Of a DNA stretch of 64,000 bases, positions 37,562-49,259 are shown piece by piece (position 1 is the first letter of the stretch; the number at the start of each line of letters is the position of its first letter). A program made the position numbers and the translations under genes. Source of the stretch: Roridomyces roridus (lineage: Eukaryota; Basidiomycota; Agaricomycetes; Agaricales; Mycenaceae). A model generated the notes under the pieces. The model did no database searches. It worked only from the letters and a program-made list of their open reading frames with translations, and was not told the origin of the DNA. The stretch is taken from NCBI GenBank assembly GCA_029378245.1, contig JARKIF010000001.1, forward strand, positions 1,674,001 to 1,738,000. Reading direction: 5' to 3'.

Positions 37562-39036
37562 CTATGTACAGCCTAAAGCCACGCGTCCAGGCTCGTCAAA
37601 AGCCAGTGAAACCACCGTGTTCAGTTCAAAGGGCAACGCTGTATGACGAGCCAGCAAAGGCGCAACAACCACCGGCTTCCTCTCATCCGTAGAGAATATG
37701 GCCTTCATCAACGTAAACTCGTCATTGGTCCATCGACGTTCTAGCCAAACTGCGCGGCGACCCGTTTCCCCGAGGCGCACGATTTCAGCAGAGGCACTGG
37801 CATGTGTGTGAAACGGATAAACAAAGGACGGGAGTTTGTGCCCCGAACCGCGCAGCGGGAAGTGGAAGATGTAGTCGCCTCCCCGGCGCTGAACAAGGGA
37901 ATGGAAGGAAATGAGCGAAATATGCGACGAGGTGCGAGCCGAGTCGGCGGGAAATTCGTAGTCGTCGACGATGGCTGTTTCTGCTTCGTACTCTGTGTCC
38001 GGAGTACTGAGGGACATCGGACCCTCGGTCATGTCGTGTATTCGAAGGACGAGGGTCGATGGGCTGCGAACACCTGCAAAGACAAGGTGCTTTGGGAGTA
38101 GTTTGAAATGCAGTTGGGTATATTGCTGGGCTACATCAGCAATTCCTTCGACAAAACAAGGCTGTAATCACCTCTGATAACTGAGGGTCGATGATGTATT
38201 GAGCTCCCGTCACCCAGTTCAGGAATAAGATGCGGTATGCCGAGGTGTTGATGAATATCGCAACGGCGACCATGTCTCCACAGGCGTGTACCTCACAGAA
38301 CCGGCCATCGGCTTCCAATCTATGTACAGTGGAGAGCGCCCGGGGAGGCGTAAAACCATCGTCTGTCTTGGAGTTTAACGGGACGGAGTAGACGGACAGC
38401 AAGGTCCCAGATGGTTTCGTGTTTGAGATTAAAGCAATCAAGACTTTTTCGGAGCCATTCTGGATTGCAGCAGAGAATTTGAGGGGCACAGTATCGGCCG
38501 GAATATCGAGGAATGATGCGCGGTACGGAGTCGGGATGTGGCCCACGCGCCAAACAGACAGAGATGCAGCGGAGACCGAGCGCCGCAACACGATCAGCCA
38601 CTGGGAGAAAATGAATTGGATCTGGTGAACGTTGAGGGTATCCTCGTCCACACGCGTCAGTTTTTTCAGACGCGAAATGGGCCTGCGCCAGTTGAGATCG
38701 ACACGTAAAGCGTTCGTCACAATTGTCTGCAAGATTGGTCCCGGAATGTTTTGCAGATCGGCATGGGTATCGAGTGGTAAGTCGCATTTGTCGGCCAGCC
38801 TGTGCCACACGTAGTCATTCAACGTGTATTGGTGAAGGCCACGACATGTCTTGAGAAGGCATTGAGGACACGTTGTTTTTCAAGTTTCGATAGCGATCGC
38901 GCAGTACCTGGGATAATAACAGGACGTCTTTGGGTTCAAGAAGGGTCAGGATCTCCAAGAGGATATCCTGCGGAAGGGAGAGCAGTGGTGGCATGGAGAA
39001 ACGAGACAGTATGGAGCAACCATTAGTACGGATCAA
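37562..39036 (-). CDS. F-box protein
   Basis: N-terminal F-box LSLPQDILLEILTLLEPKDVLLLSQ (about 38985-38910), expected to bind Skp1 in an SCF ubiquitin ligase. The C-terminal part (WRRPISRLKKLTR, GHIPTPYRASFLD, INTSAYRILFLNW) looks like beta-rich repeats of the type seen in many agaric F-box proteins, with no named domain. Start could be 39036 or the internal Met at about 38994, just before the F-box. At least three exons; no frame damage seen. Substrate unknown. Confidence 0.8.
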
Positions 39037-39151
39037 AAAGTTGATTATCTCTCGTGTGTCGTGCCGGTGCCGAGCTTGTGACCGCCTAACTACTTAAGCG
39101 CCGAGTCGTCCCCTTTCACATCCTTTCGTCCTCCTACCTTGCTCTACCACA
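39037..39151. promoter_or_regulatory. Divergent promoter, F-box gene / unknown gene
   Basis: About 115 bases between opposed starts. No named element is seen. Confidence 0.5.
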
Positions 39152-41378
39152 ATGAGCGTCCACAATGAAGAACTCTCCGACTACGAGTGGCTTGAACATT
39201 CTGACAATGACTCACTTGATTCTAGAGACAGCGACCGCGACGGTCCCCCTTCCCTGCCACCCTCCTCCCGCAGGTCTTCAATCAGCCTCGGAAGTTCCGT
39301 CGATGGTGAGATCGACGCTTGGGAGGGTCTCGTAGAAGATGAACCCCAAGATGCTGCCGCCGACTTTGGTCTCGGCACTACCGTCGACGTCGACGAACAG
39401 ACCAGTGATGGCGAAGGGCATGCCTCCTCCGAGGAACAGTTAGTGACCGCTGCTCTCGAGCAGAGTCTGGTCGGCACTTTGAGTGCATCCCGCACCAGCT
39501 CGCTCGGTCATTCCACCGTTCACAATTCGCTGCGCGATCTCCGGTTGTCGTTCCCGGATCCCCTCACCAGTTCTCGCGATGAACTGAATCGCTCCTACGA
39601 GACGGTTTCGTCGCCGGATGAGCACTGTATCACGGTCGATGGTCCCAATTCGCCGATGACCACAGCTGGCTCTGGAGATATCGACCCGGTCTCACAATCC
39701 GAGGACCAAGTCCCATTCACGGACGAGGTCAAACCCGAGGCATCATCCGAGCCCGACGCACTTGCCATTTCATGCGTTCAGCATTGCGACGACCACCAGA
39801 TTAATGGTTTTGATGTCGTCCTATACCCATCAACGGCGGAGTCCCGAGATTTTGCCCAGTGGTTGTTATCAGTCCTTGCGACCGGTCAAGCCGAGCCCGC
39901 CTCGTCTCCCAACTTCACGTTACTTGCCGGGAAAACGTCGTTCAATGTCGTAGGTTCCTCTCCCATGTCACCTCTGCTCACTGATTTCATCCTGGCCTTC
40001 AGCCGAGTGCACAGAGTTCTAGGCCATCTTTGGCGATCGTCAATTTGCGGTACGCTCCCCGTCTGGCAAAGCACACCTTGTACCTCCCCGTTGTATTCCC
40101 CACAACGGCCGTCGACTCAAAGATCCACCTCGAGCTTGCCGCCAAGAATTGGGACCGCTTCCATTCTCTCACCAGAACTGTCCGAGTGAATGCGCATTCG
40201 GAATGTTCTGTACATCTCGATGGCCCTGAGATGAGGAAGCAAGTCGATCCCGATTACGTTCAAAGGCAGTTCCAGCCTTTGTTGACCGCTCGAGTGCTTT
40301 CCCCGAAGAAGGCGACGTTGGGACCTGTGCATGCGGTGACCTTGTATGTCTCCGCCATTCCCTTTCAAACCTTCGGTTAACTGATACATTCAAGTGTTGC
40401 ACTCTTTTCGTTACTCGTGGGCTTTGCAGTCAACACAACCTTCCGCACACCGTCACTTTCACCGACGAATGTCGCGCTTCACCCCACGGAAACGACCCCT
40501 TCTTCGTTCTGGAACATGTTCTCCCCTGTGCAGAATTCCTCAGTGGTTCCGATTTCGGTTACCCCTGCTGGCACCAAGGCGATCATGCCGTCTACGTTGA
40601 AGGATTTCGCCCTCGCAGTCTTCAATCCACCGATCACTACACCTCCCGTGCCGGTCGCCTCAATCTCGGTTACACCGGCTCCTTCGAGCGGGAGTTTTCC
40701 GTCTGATGACCCCAAACCAATGGCGTGGTCCGATAAGATCAAATCCAGCACGGACGTTATCGTCCGCCCGCCCACCAGTCTCTCCAACCCCGGGCCTGCG
40801 AGTGCACCACCCACCCACACACCGTCGGTCAGTGGAACGGTGATCACGATTCCGGTCGACGACTCGGCGGTCACGTCTTTGAGCCTCAAGCTCTCTGACT
40901 CGCTCGCCCAAGTCACGGAAGCGGCGATGAAGGCTCTGGAGGAAATTGTGGCGCAAGATTTCCGGGAGCTCAAGAACGCACTTGATGCTCTTATGCGGGC
41001 CATCAGTTACCAAACGGGCATGATTGTGAAGGAGTCGAAGAGTCGTGCTCATGTTCTGCGCTGAGCGGTTGCTGCGTCGCCACGAACGGGCCAAGGGCAA
41101 AGCGCGCGAGCTGAAGCAGATGGGCGAGCAGTTTGTGAATACTGCGGGCAAGGAGTTCCGGGCGCCGCGCCGATATCGCCAAGACACGGGCGCAGTCGTT
41201 GAAGAAGAGTCTTTTGTCGACGAGCTTGTGGCGAACGTATGCGGAGGCTCACGGTGAGTGGAGTGGTAGACTTGCTGCCAAGAAGGCCAAGCGGCGGGAT
41301 GCGACAAGAGAAGGTCGTAGAGGCTTGTTGACCAGGCTCAAGGAGAAGCGCGAGAAGCGTAAGAGAACTTCTACTTAG
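39152..41378 (+). CDS. Unknown Ser-rich protein with one membrane segment and basic coiled tail
   Basis: Not recognised. The N-terminal third is acidic and Ser-rich (MSVHNEELSDYEWLEHSDND). A folded-looking middle part (LAIVNLRYAPRLAKHTLYLP, RVNAHSECSVHLDGPEM) is followed by an intron near 40346-40393, then a hydrophobic segment VALFSLLVGFAVN. A Pro/Ser/Thr stretch, a helix (SDSLAQVTEAAMKALEEI) and a Lys/Arg-rich tail end at the TAG at 41376. Single-base frame breaks are inferred near 40010, 41062 and 41238. A membrane-anchored adaptor is possible but unsupported. Confidence 0.6.
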
Positions 41379-41545
41379 GTTAATATCGTTATATAGGTGA
41401 GTATGTACTTTATGAATTGTATGCTTTTAAACGTGTCTTTGGGCAATTGTTGGGCAAGCTCTTCTTTGACTTTTCGGGGATCATACTTGGTTGCACAGCC
41501 ATTCGGACACAACTTTGAACTTCTCCTATGTAGATACTTCGAACC

Positions 41546-44089
41546 ATGCTCTCCCTCCGCGAGTCTGTCTACTTTCTATCCGTTCTACTGTCCAGGAAAG
41601 GCTGGGTGCAAAAGACGGGCGAAAACACTTGCGGGCCATTCAAGCCTGATAGTACCACCATCAACACTGAGACCGCCAGTAGCAGCAAGGCTGGCCGCTT
41701 CATGGCCCATCTCTCGACACTTCTGACGCGTGGTGGGAACCAAGAAGAAATGACGCGGACTCTTGCCGTTGTGGCCGGCGCGTTCACCACGCAACGACTG
41801 AACGCCGTGGTAGTTCGCCAATCGCCGTAACTTCCTCGATCCTCACTAGAATGAGCTACCTAACTGCTTGCTAGGACGACATCACCTCAGATAGCTCCCT
41901 CGTCCTCTGCCGGTAGCTTGGAACAACACCACCGCCTGCTAAAGAATCACCAACGGCTTCCGACACCTCCTCGTCCTCTCACGCTACCTTGGAATCAACT
42001 CCGACGGCATCATCGTCCGCTACAGAATCATCTTCCCACTTGAAGTACTCCTCCATCCATCCAGGCCATTCCTGTACCAGCCTCGAATCCAGGTTGAATT
42101 CGGCCGCAAGACGAGTCATGGTTTTATCGCGTAACTCAACCAGTGACTCCGCTGCGACGAGGGGAAAAGTTGAGGTAATGCGATTTGCGTCTCACCTAAA
42201 AGATGACCTTTTCGCCGAAAACTTCCTGTCAGTCCCTCTCAACCCCACTTCAAAGTCGTTGATTTCCCCTTCAGTGTAAACTCAAGACGAGAGGTCTTTC
42301 CCAAAGAGAGCCCGATCTCATGGAGTACACAAAATTGACGATACAGTTGCGCCGGTTCGTGAAACGGCACAACTGACAACCCTGGTTTGAAGAGCGGCTG
42401 GAATTCCGAGGACGCCAAAACGTCATTCAGAATCTGGGTTTTAATCAATTGCCTTGACAAAATCAGCTCCTGCGCTAAATACTTGGGCATTTTGGACGAG
42501 TTGTGTGATATTTTGCCCAAGTGGAAGCCTCTTCCAGGGGAGATCTCCCGGAGCTGCGTGAGAGTTCCTATTATCTTTGAAGGGTTCCTCGAGCGTGCCG
42601 GGGTTCCGAGGCAAGAGCAAGCACAAGAGCAGCCGCAGGAGCACGACAAGCAGTCGCAGGAGCACGACGAGCAGTCGCGGGCGCACGATCGCGAGTAGTC
42701 GCGGGCGCAATCGTCCAACGAAGTTCCACGGCTCTACATCTTCTCCGACCAGCATGCACACCAATGGCTGGTCGCCTTTCACGCGCTCTGCAAGGCTCTT
42801 ATTGACGCAATCCGAGCTGCGGAGACTCTGACAGGCGACACAGCTGCTTCCAAATTATACATCTCAGACGATATGCTGCCACAGACTCTGCTCACACTCA
42901 AAGCATTGGTTCCCCTGTTCGGCCCCGTGGCCAGTTTTGAACTGCTGCTTGGCTCCATAAAGAAAAGTGTGTATGCCCAATATCAAAAATCCTGCAATTC
43001 AAGGGCTGAAAACAATCTGAATTTAGTGGAAGCAGACACGGAGCCTAAAGATGGACAAGTAGAAGACGAAGAAGCTCAACCAGAGGACCTTTTCGACCCT
43101 GCACTTTTCGGTGAGTGATTTTCAAGCCACTGACGATCATCTTATTTTCACCAGGCAAAAAGCTATTTGTCAACACTCCCCCTCGTACCGCCCGATTCTT
43201 CGGTCAAATAGCGACCATCACTGCGTGGACCATCGCTGCTGATGCGGCAGTCAACTCAAATGTGCTTGGCACAACGCCCAGCCTCGACTTCCGCTTCTTG
43301 GAGTTGCCCAGAGAAGAGATCCTAACGGAGCCTTCATGGGGTGAGCTGGTCGAGTATTGGGGAGATGTAGGAAACTGGTCGCGCTGAAGCGCGATCAAAG
43401 CTTGCTGATTTGCTCGACGTGTACAAGCTACCCTCGACCAAGGAGGGCAGTGTTCACAGTGAAGCCGGCATAATGGCTGCGCTCTCTGACAGCACCCCGG
43501 CGCAAGATGTCGCCAACGATACACCGGGAGACTTGCATGACAGCGCAGGAGGAGAAGCCAGCAGCGATGAAGACGGTGCAGAGAATAATATCCGTACTGC
43601 CTTCGAAGAGCTGAAGAAGGACTTCAGTGTCCAAGTTGTGCGTCTCATGACATCTTATGCCTTTCGACTTGAACTCATCTTTGTGCCAGGGTGATAAGGG
43701 TGAGGTCCTCGAACCACCGGCACGTTTTATTTCATCTCCACGAACCTCAAGACTAATACCCTCTCTAGCGCATCGCGATAGGGGTAGCCAAAAAATCCTG
43801 CCCATGCTGTCGAATGCTCGCAGCTATTCTGAACAAGAAGGGTGCCAAATTTGAGGTACCCGGCAGCCATACGACAATTTTTCCATGGGTTCCGCCCAAA
43901 TCCCTTCGCGACAGCGTGCTCCAAGAGATGGAGAAGGAGCTGCTCGGAATTGCCCTTGGGCTCCTCGAAAAGACGCATGCTACGGCATCGAGTCGATCAT
44001 CCTCGCCCGGCAGCGAGGATGAACCTATCCCCGCAAGAAAACCCAAGGCGGCTACGAAGGACTGGATAAGACGGCGCGGGCTCCCCTAA
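41546..44089 (+). CDS. Lineage-specific protein with deaminase-like C-terminal domain
   Basis: The N-terminal exon reads ESVYFLSVLLSRKGWVQKTG and later LAVVAGAFTTQRLNAVVV, a start shared by a family common in Agaricomycetes (from memory). The C-terminal part has a His-x-Glu site (VHSEAGIMAAL, about 43452-43484) and a Cys cluster (IGVAKKSCPCCRML), then PGSHTTIFPWVPP. This is the arrangement of a zinc cytidine-deaminase-like fold, closest to OTT_1508-like deaminases. A short Gln/His/Asp repeat region is at about 42610-42695. A frame break is inferred near 43377, and the region 41830-42400 cannot be resolved into exons. Substrate unknown. Confidence 0.55.
42606..42698 (+). repeat. Short imperfect repeat coding Gln/Glu/His/Asp
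   Basis: Repeated units of the type CAGGAGCACGAC(A/G)AGCAGTCG give an EHDKQSQEHDEQS-like protein segment inside the deaminase-like gene. Confidence 0.7.
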
Positions 44090-44689
44090 CGCTGGTTTAT
44101 AAATGTACAAATGGGCTCTATGCCACCGAGGGACTGTCCAAGTAAAATGTAAATCTGTAATTGTGTACATAGACCGATAAAAGCGGAGCTGCAAATCGAC
44201 CGACATGTTCGTTCGCTCGATCGGTCAGGGGTTCAAAGGTCGCGATCGGACACTTTTTCGAGACGGCGACTTGAACGTTGGACGCTACAGTACAAGAATT
44301 CCGAATTAGGAAATTTTAGAAACGATCTCGTGCCGGGACCAAATGTCGCGGAAGTGATTTCATTGGAATGGAGAGGTCACAGCCCCGTTGTCTCTCTCCT
44401 CTCTCCCACTTCCATCCCCTCTGAGTCCTGTGCTACACATACAACACCCTCAACCCGCGTCAAGACCTCGCCAAGTCGCGACAGTACTCTCCTCGTCGGT
44501 AAGCTCCTTTCCCCGCCTCTGGTGTCACTGACGCATTTACCATTCCTCGCCGTGCACCAATTCGTCCCATATCGCACCTCAACTCGCTTACGACCGGCCC
44601 AGCGTCCCTCGTCCCTCTCACCCCCCACCATGGCGAGTTCCTTGATTGTCTTCTGCTCGCCCATAGCACAACACTGACGATCAGGCTCG
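44090..44689. other. Intergenic region
   Basis: Nothing recognised between the deaminase-like gene and the CTTCAAG-rich tract. Confidence 0.4.
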
Positions 44690-45700
44690 CAGCTCCTCAA
44701 GACGACGCCCTTCAAGACCCTTCAAGCATCATCAGCGTCAGCACCAACGCCACCAGAAGGCCTTCAAGTCGTCGCTACTCGCCGCAAGTCTTCAAGCTCT
44801 TCAACGCCCATGAACCGCGCGCAAGACTTCAAGCACCATCAACAGCCCAAGAGTCCAAGGAGTTCAAGCCGTCTTCACACCTCAAGCACCGGAAGACTCT
44901 TCAAGCCCTTCAAGCTCGCCGCCACTGAGGAAGACATCAAGAGAAGTTCTGGCCATCTGTCGCTCATCGTCATCGAACTCCAGCAAGACCTTCAAGACCT
45001 GCAAACACCGTCAAGATCTATGAAGACGTTCAAGACGCGACTTTCAAGACCGACCTCTCTGCAAGAACCTCAAGCATCCGCACAAGACGCTCACGAAGAC
45101 ATCTGCAATACCCTTCAAGACCTTCAAGCACCGCAAGAAACGAAGACACCACAAGTCGAAGAACGTCAAACACATTCTGCAAGTCGAAGCTCATAAATCT
45201 GGAAACAACCAAAGAGTCAAGACACGCAAGACGTTGCAAGATCAAGCGCACCAACAAGTCTCTAGTCCGCAAAGTCTGCAAGAAGTTCCTCAAGGCGCAA
45301 GAACCCCGAAGCCATCGCAACACCTCAAGCGCCCTTTAAGACCTGCAAACACTGTCAAGATCCACGAAGACGTCGAAGATGTGGCTTTCAAGAGTAACCT
45401 TCAATACGCTTCACCATTCATCAAGATGTTTCCACTAGAGTCAAGATTCTGCCCTCTCCTCTCAAGCCGACGTTGAACACAAGACACCGACGAAGACATC
45501 TGCAAGACGAAACCTTCAAGAACCGGAAGAAACGAAGACACCGCAAGTTGAAGATCCTGAGGCACACTCTTGAAGTCGACTGGTCAACCTGCAAAAAGTC
45601 AAGACACGCAAGTGGAAGACAACTTGGTCAAGGCTCGGTGCAAGACGAACGTGAAGCTCCTCGATGTCTCACAAGATTCGACTCTACCCTCCCAACTCTT
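44690..45700. repeat. CTTCAAG / CAAGAC-rich degenerate repeat tract
   Basis: About 1 kb in which the hexamer TTCAAG recurs at irregular spacing (more than a dozen times), with many CAAGAC, GCAAG and CACCTCAAG variants. The spacing is not constant, so this is not a simple minisatellite or a CRISPR. A 128-residue open frame across it (44810-45196) has only the low-complexity composition of the tract and is not called a gene. Confidence 0.7.
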
Positions 45701-45936
45701 TCTTCGGTGAGTCCTTTGCCCTCGCATGACGGTCTAGATTAACAAGTTTTCCGCTGGTCGCGCATGGGCGCGCCAGCATCCCCGGGGGCGGTTGAAAAAC
45801 CTCGTGCTCCCTTGTCGTGGGCCCCGGGCTTAGTACCGCGCGAGTGACATTCGCTTGCGCGCGTCAACTAAAAGCACGTTAAAATTGGAGAGCGATTCTG
45901 GTGGTAGTAGATGTAGAGTTTGTTGTCTCCTTTATC

Positions 45937-46264
45937 ATGGACGTTCAGGACAAAGTCGAGATCAATGTTTTGTACTTTGCTGCCGCATCCACAGCGACTG
46001 GCCTCTCTCAGGGTTCTTCCCCTCAGTATTCCCTGGCTCGAATATGAACCTGGTTTTTCAGAAACAATATCCGTTCCCCTGAACCTCCCTCTGTCGCATC
46101 TGGGCAATATACTGGTCGCCCGACACCCCAAAGCCACAGACCTGCGCAAGATTCTGGAGGGTAGCCAGTGGAGTGTCGACGCAGAGATGGTGGAAGATCC
46201 GGAGACGGTGGAGCTAAAGGGTGGGGAGGAGGTAGCAATTATTTGCCCTGTCTCTGGAGGATAA
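45937..46264 (+). CDS. MOCS2A: Molybdopterin synthase small subunit (MoaD / MOCS2A)
   Basis: Sulfur carrier of molybdenum cofactor synthesis; its C-terminal Gly-Gly is converted to a thiocarboxylate and inserted into the active site of the large subunit. Two exons, 45937-46012 and 46062-46264, joined in frame across a 49-nt intron, give about 92 residues, the usual size. The N-terminus MDVQDKVEINVLYFAAAS matches the VLYFA strand of MoaD. The end reads EEVAIICPVSGG, the family PxSGG terminus. Intact. The large subunit is not in this window. Confidence 0.85.
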
Positions 46265-46714
46265 CGTCGCGCTTGGCTGTTCTTCCCCGCAAATTCCACT
46301 TTTCGACCAATACCCTTGATTCTACTCACTAAGGCTTCTGACCACTACTCGAATGCGTCTACTGAACCATTCCACACATGCGAAATGCTGGAGGCTGTGC
46401 CGCGGCTTTCAGACAGGGTGGGTGCTTGGTGTGAGACTCTCCTCGAGCCAGCCACCTCACTTTTCTCCCTTTCTCCCACTTTCATCTCGCTTTCTAGTCT
46501 GCGTTTCGCGTCGCCCACTTTTCGGTGAGGAGCAATTCGCGACTCATGCGCTCGACTGCTGACACCTTTGTAGCTCTTCAACACTCTACCTACCGACACT
46601 GGTTCAGAACGCGACGAGGGACGACAACGTGAATGCACTTGCTTGATTCCGGCAGGCCGTCCAATCTTGCTACTTTTACAACCTTACTGAACAACGACTA
46701 TAGACTGACGAGAG
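46265..46714. other. Intergenic region
   Basis: No gene seen between MOCS2A and repeat copy R1. Confidence 0.4.
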
Positions 46715-47268
46715 TAGGGGCCCAATATCGGAAAGCTTGGACGCGTTGTACGGCTTCGTTGTTGATACCAGACGGGGGATTATTCCTGCGGGATGCGGCG
46801 CACACGGCTTTTGCTAAAGAGACTGTGTGTAGTGATCTGGTGCGGCAGACGCGAGGCCCGCCTGTTTCAGGCGTCAATGGGCGAGATGTGAAATTCCTCG
46901 CTCTGCTTCGCGGCTGCTGTAACCGCGAATTCCTCTTCGGAGGAAGCGTGTACGGGCCAGAGCGGCATCCTGATGACGGAACGCTTGTTTCAGGCGATAC
47001 AACCCCAGGACTCCTCGATGCTGCTGCCAACGCCGGCGTCGTTGAGATTCAGAGCCCCTTCTGGGTGCGATAGGAGTACCGGATCAACCGTCTTTGAGCG
47101 AGTAAGATGGGCGGGGAAAGGGCATTCATGCGACTGGGGCTTTGTTTTGGGACGAGTGGGTGGGCGTGGAGTGGGGAGATGTACACCGAGACGCGAATCT
47201 GATTCGCCGGGAGCCTTCGGGCGACCAGTCTCACCAATTTTTCAAACTCCGTCACCTTCGCTCTGACA
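46715..47268 (+). repeat. Dispersed repeat R, copy 1
   Basis: About 555 bp starting TAGGGGCCCAATATCGG and ending CTTCGCTCTGACA. Very close to copy 3 (reverse strand, 61777-62327), more distant from copy 2 (49657-50218). Internal marks in all copies: GCGGCGCACACGGCTTTTGC near the start and GACGCGAATCTGATTCGCCG near the end. No terminal inverted repeats or target duplication are seen. A plus frame stays open for most of copy 1 (46633-47073) but is not conserved in copy 2. Nature unknown: a gene fragment family or a non-autonomous element. Confidence 0.85.
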
Positions 47269-48056
47269 TTTCGTGCTGTTTTGGAGATCTTAGGCCCGAG
47301 TACGTGTAATTGCCTCAGGTAGCTCCTTTCCTAACCCAAGCTCACGCAGATCGTCAACCTATGCCAATGTGACATTTCATGGCGGTTAGTTTTTTGAGCT
47401 ACAGCCATTTGTATCTTCGTTCTTTGGGCAAAATGGACTATCTGAAAGGGAGTGTGCGTGAAATCTGAATCAGGCAATTCACTCGGCATACCGGCATTAA
47501 CAAGGCCGGTTGCTCCTTCACTTGACCGTCACCTCACCCCACCCCAGCTTGTACGTTCAATGCTCTACTTGCTTCCTCTCTCTAAATTTTTCCTACAGGT
47601 GTCTGGCTGCGTAAAACACTACTCGGTGAAAATTTTGGGGGAAACAGAGGTCGTCTCTGCTTGTTTGAGTCTCCTTTCTTCACAATCATGCAGCCGTGGC
47701 TGTAATTTATCCAGAGAAATTCGTTGGTGCCTCTAACTTTCAATCCGAACTACGAGGCTGACGATGTCCTAGATTTATGCGCCTGATTCCCGCATCTCAG
47801 ATAGCAGCAAATTCACTACTCCAGGCATAAAGTCGTCTCTGAGCTGGAGAGACTTGCTCGGGACTCCCAGGACCTGTAATACGATAGGTTCATTACAAAT
47901 TTAACTGCAGCTGTGCGAAACACGCGTCTGAAAGAAGGTTCGGCTTAAACGTAAAATAGTCTCCATAGACACCTGTGCTTCTGCTCACCCGCCCACCCGT
48001 CTTGCTCATCTCCCCTGCCCTCCTACCCCGTGCCAATCTCATTCGAGTCGGGCACC
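47269..48056. other. Intergenic region
   Basis: Nothing recognised between repeat copy R1 and gene Y1. Confidence 0.4.
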
Positions 48057-48557
48057 TCATCGTCGTACCCTCCACCACCACGCATCCCCGCCTTCGCCTT
48101 CAGCCGCCCTTGCTGCAGGCCCACTCGAGCCTTCCGGCAGCTCGTGGCGAATACAGGCTTTCAGCGAGTTACCACGTACTTCCTGCAGCGCGACGGGAGC
48201 CATGGGTTTCGTCTTGGAGCCCGACGCGTGGGTCGCTAGCAGCTTGGTGAACTCCTCCGATTCTTCGCCCAAGGCATGTCTCGCCTTTTCCAGCGCATCC
48301 TCCAGCGCCTTTTCCTGCCGTACGATGGCATCTTGCAGGCCGTCAGCCACGACTACGAGGGTGGCGATCTCTGTCGCCAGGTCTGCGTTGCTATCCAGTG
48401 CGGTGTCCCTTTTCGTTCGCATTGCCTTTTCATAGGTCTCTTTCAAATCCAGCAGCTGGTTTCCAGCGCTCTGGAGGACCGAGGTTGGCGCGTCGTTGGT
48501 CAAGGTGAGGACAGAAGGGTTGGGACTCTTGGGAACGGTCGAGCGAGTACGACTCAT
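48057..48557 (-). CDS. Small coiled-coil protein Y, copy 1
   Basis: Unknown function. Start MSRTRSTVPKSPNPSVLTL at 48557, about 166 residues, no intron. The middle is a long helix with heptad spacing (ETYEKAMRTKRD, IVRQEKALEDALEKARHAL). The end has SLKACIRHELPEGSSGP. The paralogue Y2 at 63361-63900 shares LTL, AG-LL, GL-D and the SLK-I-H-PEGS-GPA tail. Lies downstream of gene X1 on the same strand. Confidence 0.7.
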   Translation of the reverse strand: MSRTRSTVPKSPNPSVLTLTNDAPTSVLQSAGNQLLDLKETYEKAMRTKRDTALDSNADLATEIATLVVVADGLQDAIVRQEKALEDALEKARHALGEESEEFTKLLATHASGSKTKPMAPVALQEVRGNSLKACIRHELPEGSSGPAARAAEGEGGDAWWWRVRR

Positions 48558-48839
48558 GATGGTACAAGGATGGAGTGAAGGGACCGAGTGATGCCATTCA
48601 ATGTTCCACTCCAACAGACGCGTTTCCTCTACTAATGTACTTGAATCGAGTTTCTTATAGGCAATCTTGTGTGTACATAGCTAATGGAAATGTAAAGAAA
48701 AGAGAGTTATCGTGATAGTTTGTTCTGTGCCGTCGAGCTGCGCGCGCCGTTGCGAGTAAGGAGTCGCGGAATCCCCGTATGGACCAGGTCTTCACGCGAG
48801 GTCAACGACGAGTGCACAGTGGATTTGGCGTTGGAAACG

Positions 48840-49259
48840 TACCTTTCGCCTTCCGGACTCTTTTGCGCGCACCGTCTTGAACGGTCCCGGCAGTAACTAG
48901 TCGAGAGTCAAGGTCACTCTCCGTGCAAATGGAAAGCGTCACTTGCCTTCCGTGGCGAGTTCCCCGTCGGTCTCCTCGAATTTCCGTTTATGTGGAGGCG
49001 GGACCATGGAAGTTGCAGCGACCGGCCGATTTGAATACGCTGTTCAGTCTCAGCCAACGTGTAGACGGACGAAATTCCAGGACTGACCGGCAACAACAGC
49101 ATTTACCGCCTCGACTTGAGACTGCATACTCCGGAATCGCTGGTCGAGCTGCCTGATGCGCCTTTTGGTGTGAGCGATCTCTTCTCGCTTTTGCCGGTTC
49201 TGGGATTCCAGTTGCTCAATCTCCTCGGCGAGGGTGTCGAAGATGGTGGGCTCAGACAT
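48840..49259 (-). CDS. Small coiled-coil protein X, copy 1
   Basis: Start MSEPTIFDTLAEEIEQLESQ at 49259. Exon 1 is one helix to QSQVEA (about 49100). Later exons read PPPHKRKFEET and then GARKRVRKAK, matching the exon plan of X2 (SLKRKVLEG; ATRKRVRRPP). Basic C-terminus, possibly nuclear. The 3' end is not firmly placed. Function unknown; pairing with Y in both blocks suggests they work together. Confidence 0.6.

Noticed and set aside
44810..45196. 128-residue open frame in the CTTCAAG tract
   Set aside because: Its composition is just the repeat read in one frame; no conserved block, splice signal or promoter supports a gene.
44690..45700. CRISPR-like repeated motif
   Set aside because: Repeats are very short, degenerate and irregularly spaced, and the window is eukaryotic.
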